Origin: Epiperipatus broadwayi
Lineage: Eukaryota > Onychophora > Udeonychophora > Euonychophora > Peripatidae
Length of the DNA: 64,000 bases
Reading direction: 5' to 3'
Assembly: GCA_028023455.1 (NCBI GenBank)
Contig: JAQFVV010013283.1
Coordinates: forward strand, 107,519 to 171,518
Position 1 is the first letter of the stretch, and every line of letters begins with the position of its first letter. Positions 63,712-64,000 of the stretch are shown here, in pieces. Under the pieces are notes generated by a model. It did not search any database and had not been told where the DNA came from. It saw only the letters and a list, made by a program, of their open reading frames with translations. The translations under genes were made by a program, and so were the position numbers.

Positions 63712-63726
63712 TATTTTGTATACTTT

Positions 63727-64000
63727 ATTATCTCAAAGTGAAAATTTTGTTCTTTGTTTAAATCAACGAACTTATAATAGAAATAGTTTGTTAGATATGA
63801 AAAAAGTTCGTTAAATTTTAAAAAGTAACCTAAAGTTTATTAAATTAAAAGTTATGCCTTAATGCAATATTTAGTTATCATGTTACCTGCTTAGTGTGTA
63901 ATTTAGAGTTAATATTATATATACTTTTTATTCGCGGGTGTGTGTTTGTTTTGCACAATTATAATATTTGTTTGAAATTTCGTACACTGTCGTATTCTAC
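63727..64000. other. AT-rich non-coding DNA
   Basis: Nothing supported. Confidence 0.5.

Overview
The window is AT-rich, repeat-dense nuclear DNA from an invertebrate animal. Signs of this are the broken RTE-type LINE, Ty3/gypsy-like LTR retrotransposons, tRNA-derived SINEs, MITE-like inverted-repeat elements and many (TA)n microsatellites. There is no operon structure, no prokaryotic gene density and no convincing host exon. The exact taxon cannot be fixed by eye. An arachnid or other arthropod would fit the repeat types, but that is only a weak inference. GC content looks well under 35% by eye.

Layout. 1-4.4 kb: a tRNA-like SINE head, a three-copy body motif and a degenerate RTE LINE. 5.6 kb: a hairpin. 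6.2-22.8 kb: an array of one LTR family (three ~2.4 kb LTRs, called A, B and C) with two ~2.6 kb internal segments coding for coiled-coil and lysine-rich proteins; a separate 2.9 kb TG...CA block lies between them. 22.8-24.5 kb: a 1.6 kb solo LTR. 24.8-27.1 kb: a 2.2 kb terminal-inverted-repeat element with a near-perfect 8-bp target duplication. 27.1-31.5 kb: unassigned. 31.5-32.76 kb: a large foldback. 32.77-41.42 kb: an LTR retrotransposon on the minus strand with two ~2.5 kb LTRs, a broken gag and a nested solo LTR. 42.3-42.87 kb: interleaved inverted repeats. 42.88-45.14 kb: a 2.26 kb solo LTR with perfect 8-bp ends. 47.3-48.4 and 60.4-60.9 kb: three MITE copies. 50.3-52.4 kb: a degraded inverted copy of the 42.88 kb LTR. 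54.37-54.96 kb: a long palindrome. 58.36-58.55 kb: a fold-back fragment of the 42.88 kb LTR. 58.88 kb: an exact match to the start of an Illumina adapter next to a 323-bp tandem duplication. 63.6 kb: a SINE with a perfect 15-bp target-site duplication.

The main common theme is that four different LTR families start with a self-complementary hairpin and sit inside or beside (TA)n tracts. The protein-coding content is limited to retroelement remnants. Only the two short ORFs of the 9.2-14.2 kb unit are open over their length, and they look like a non-autonomous gag-like module without recognisable pol.
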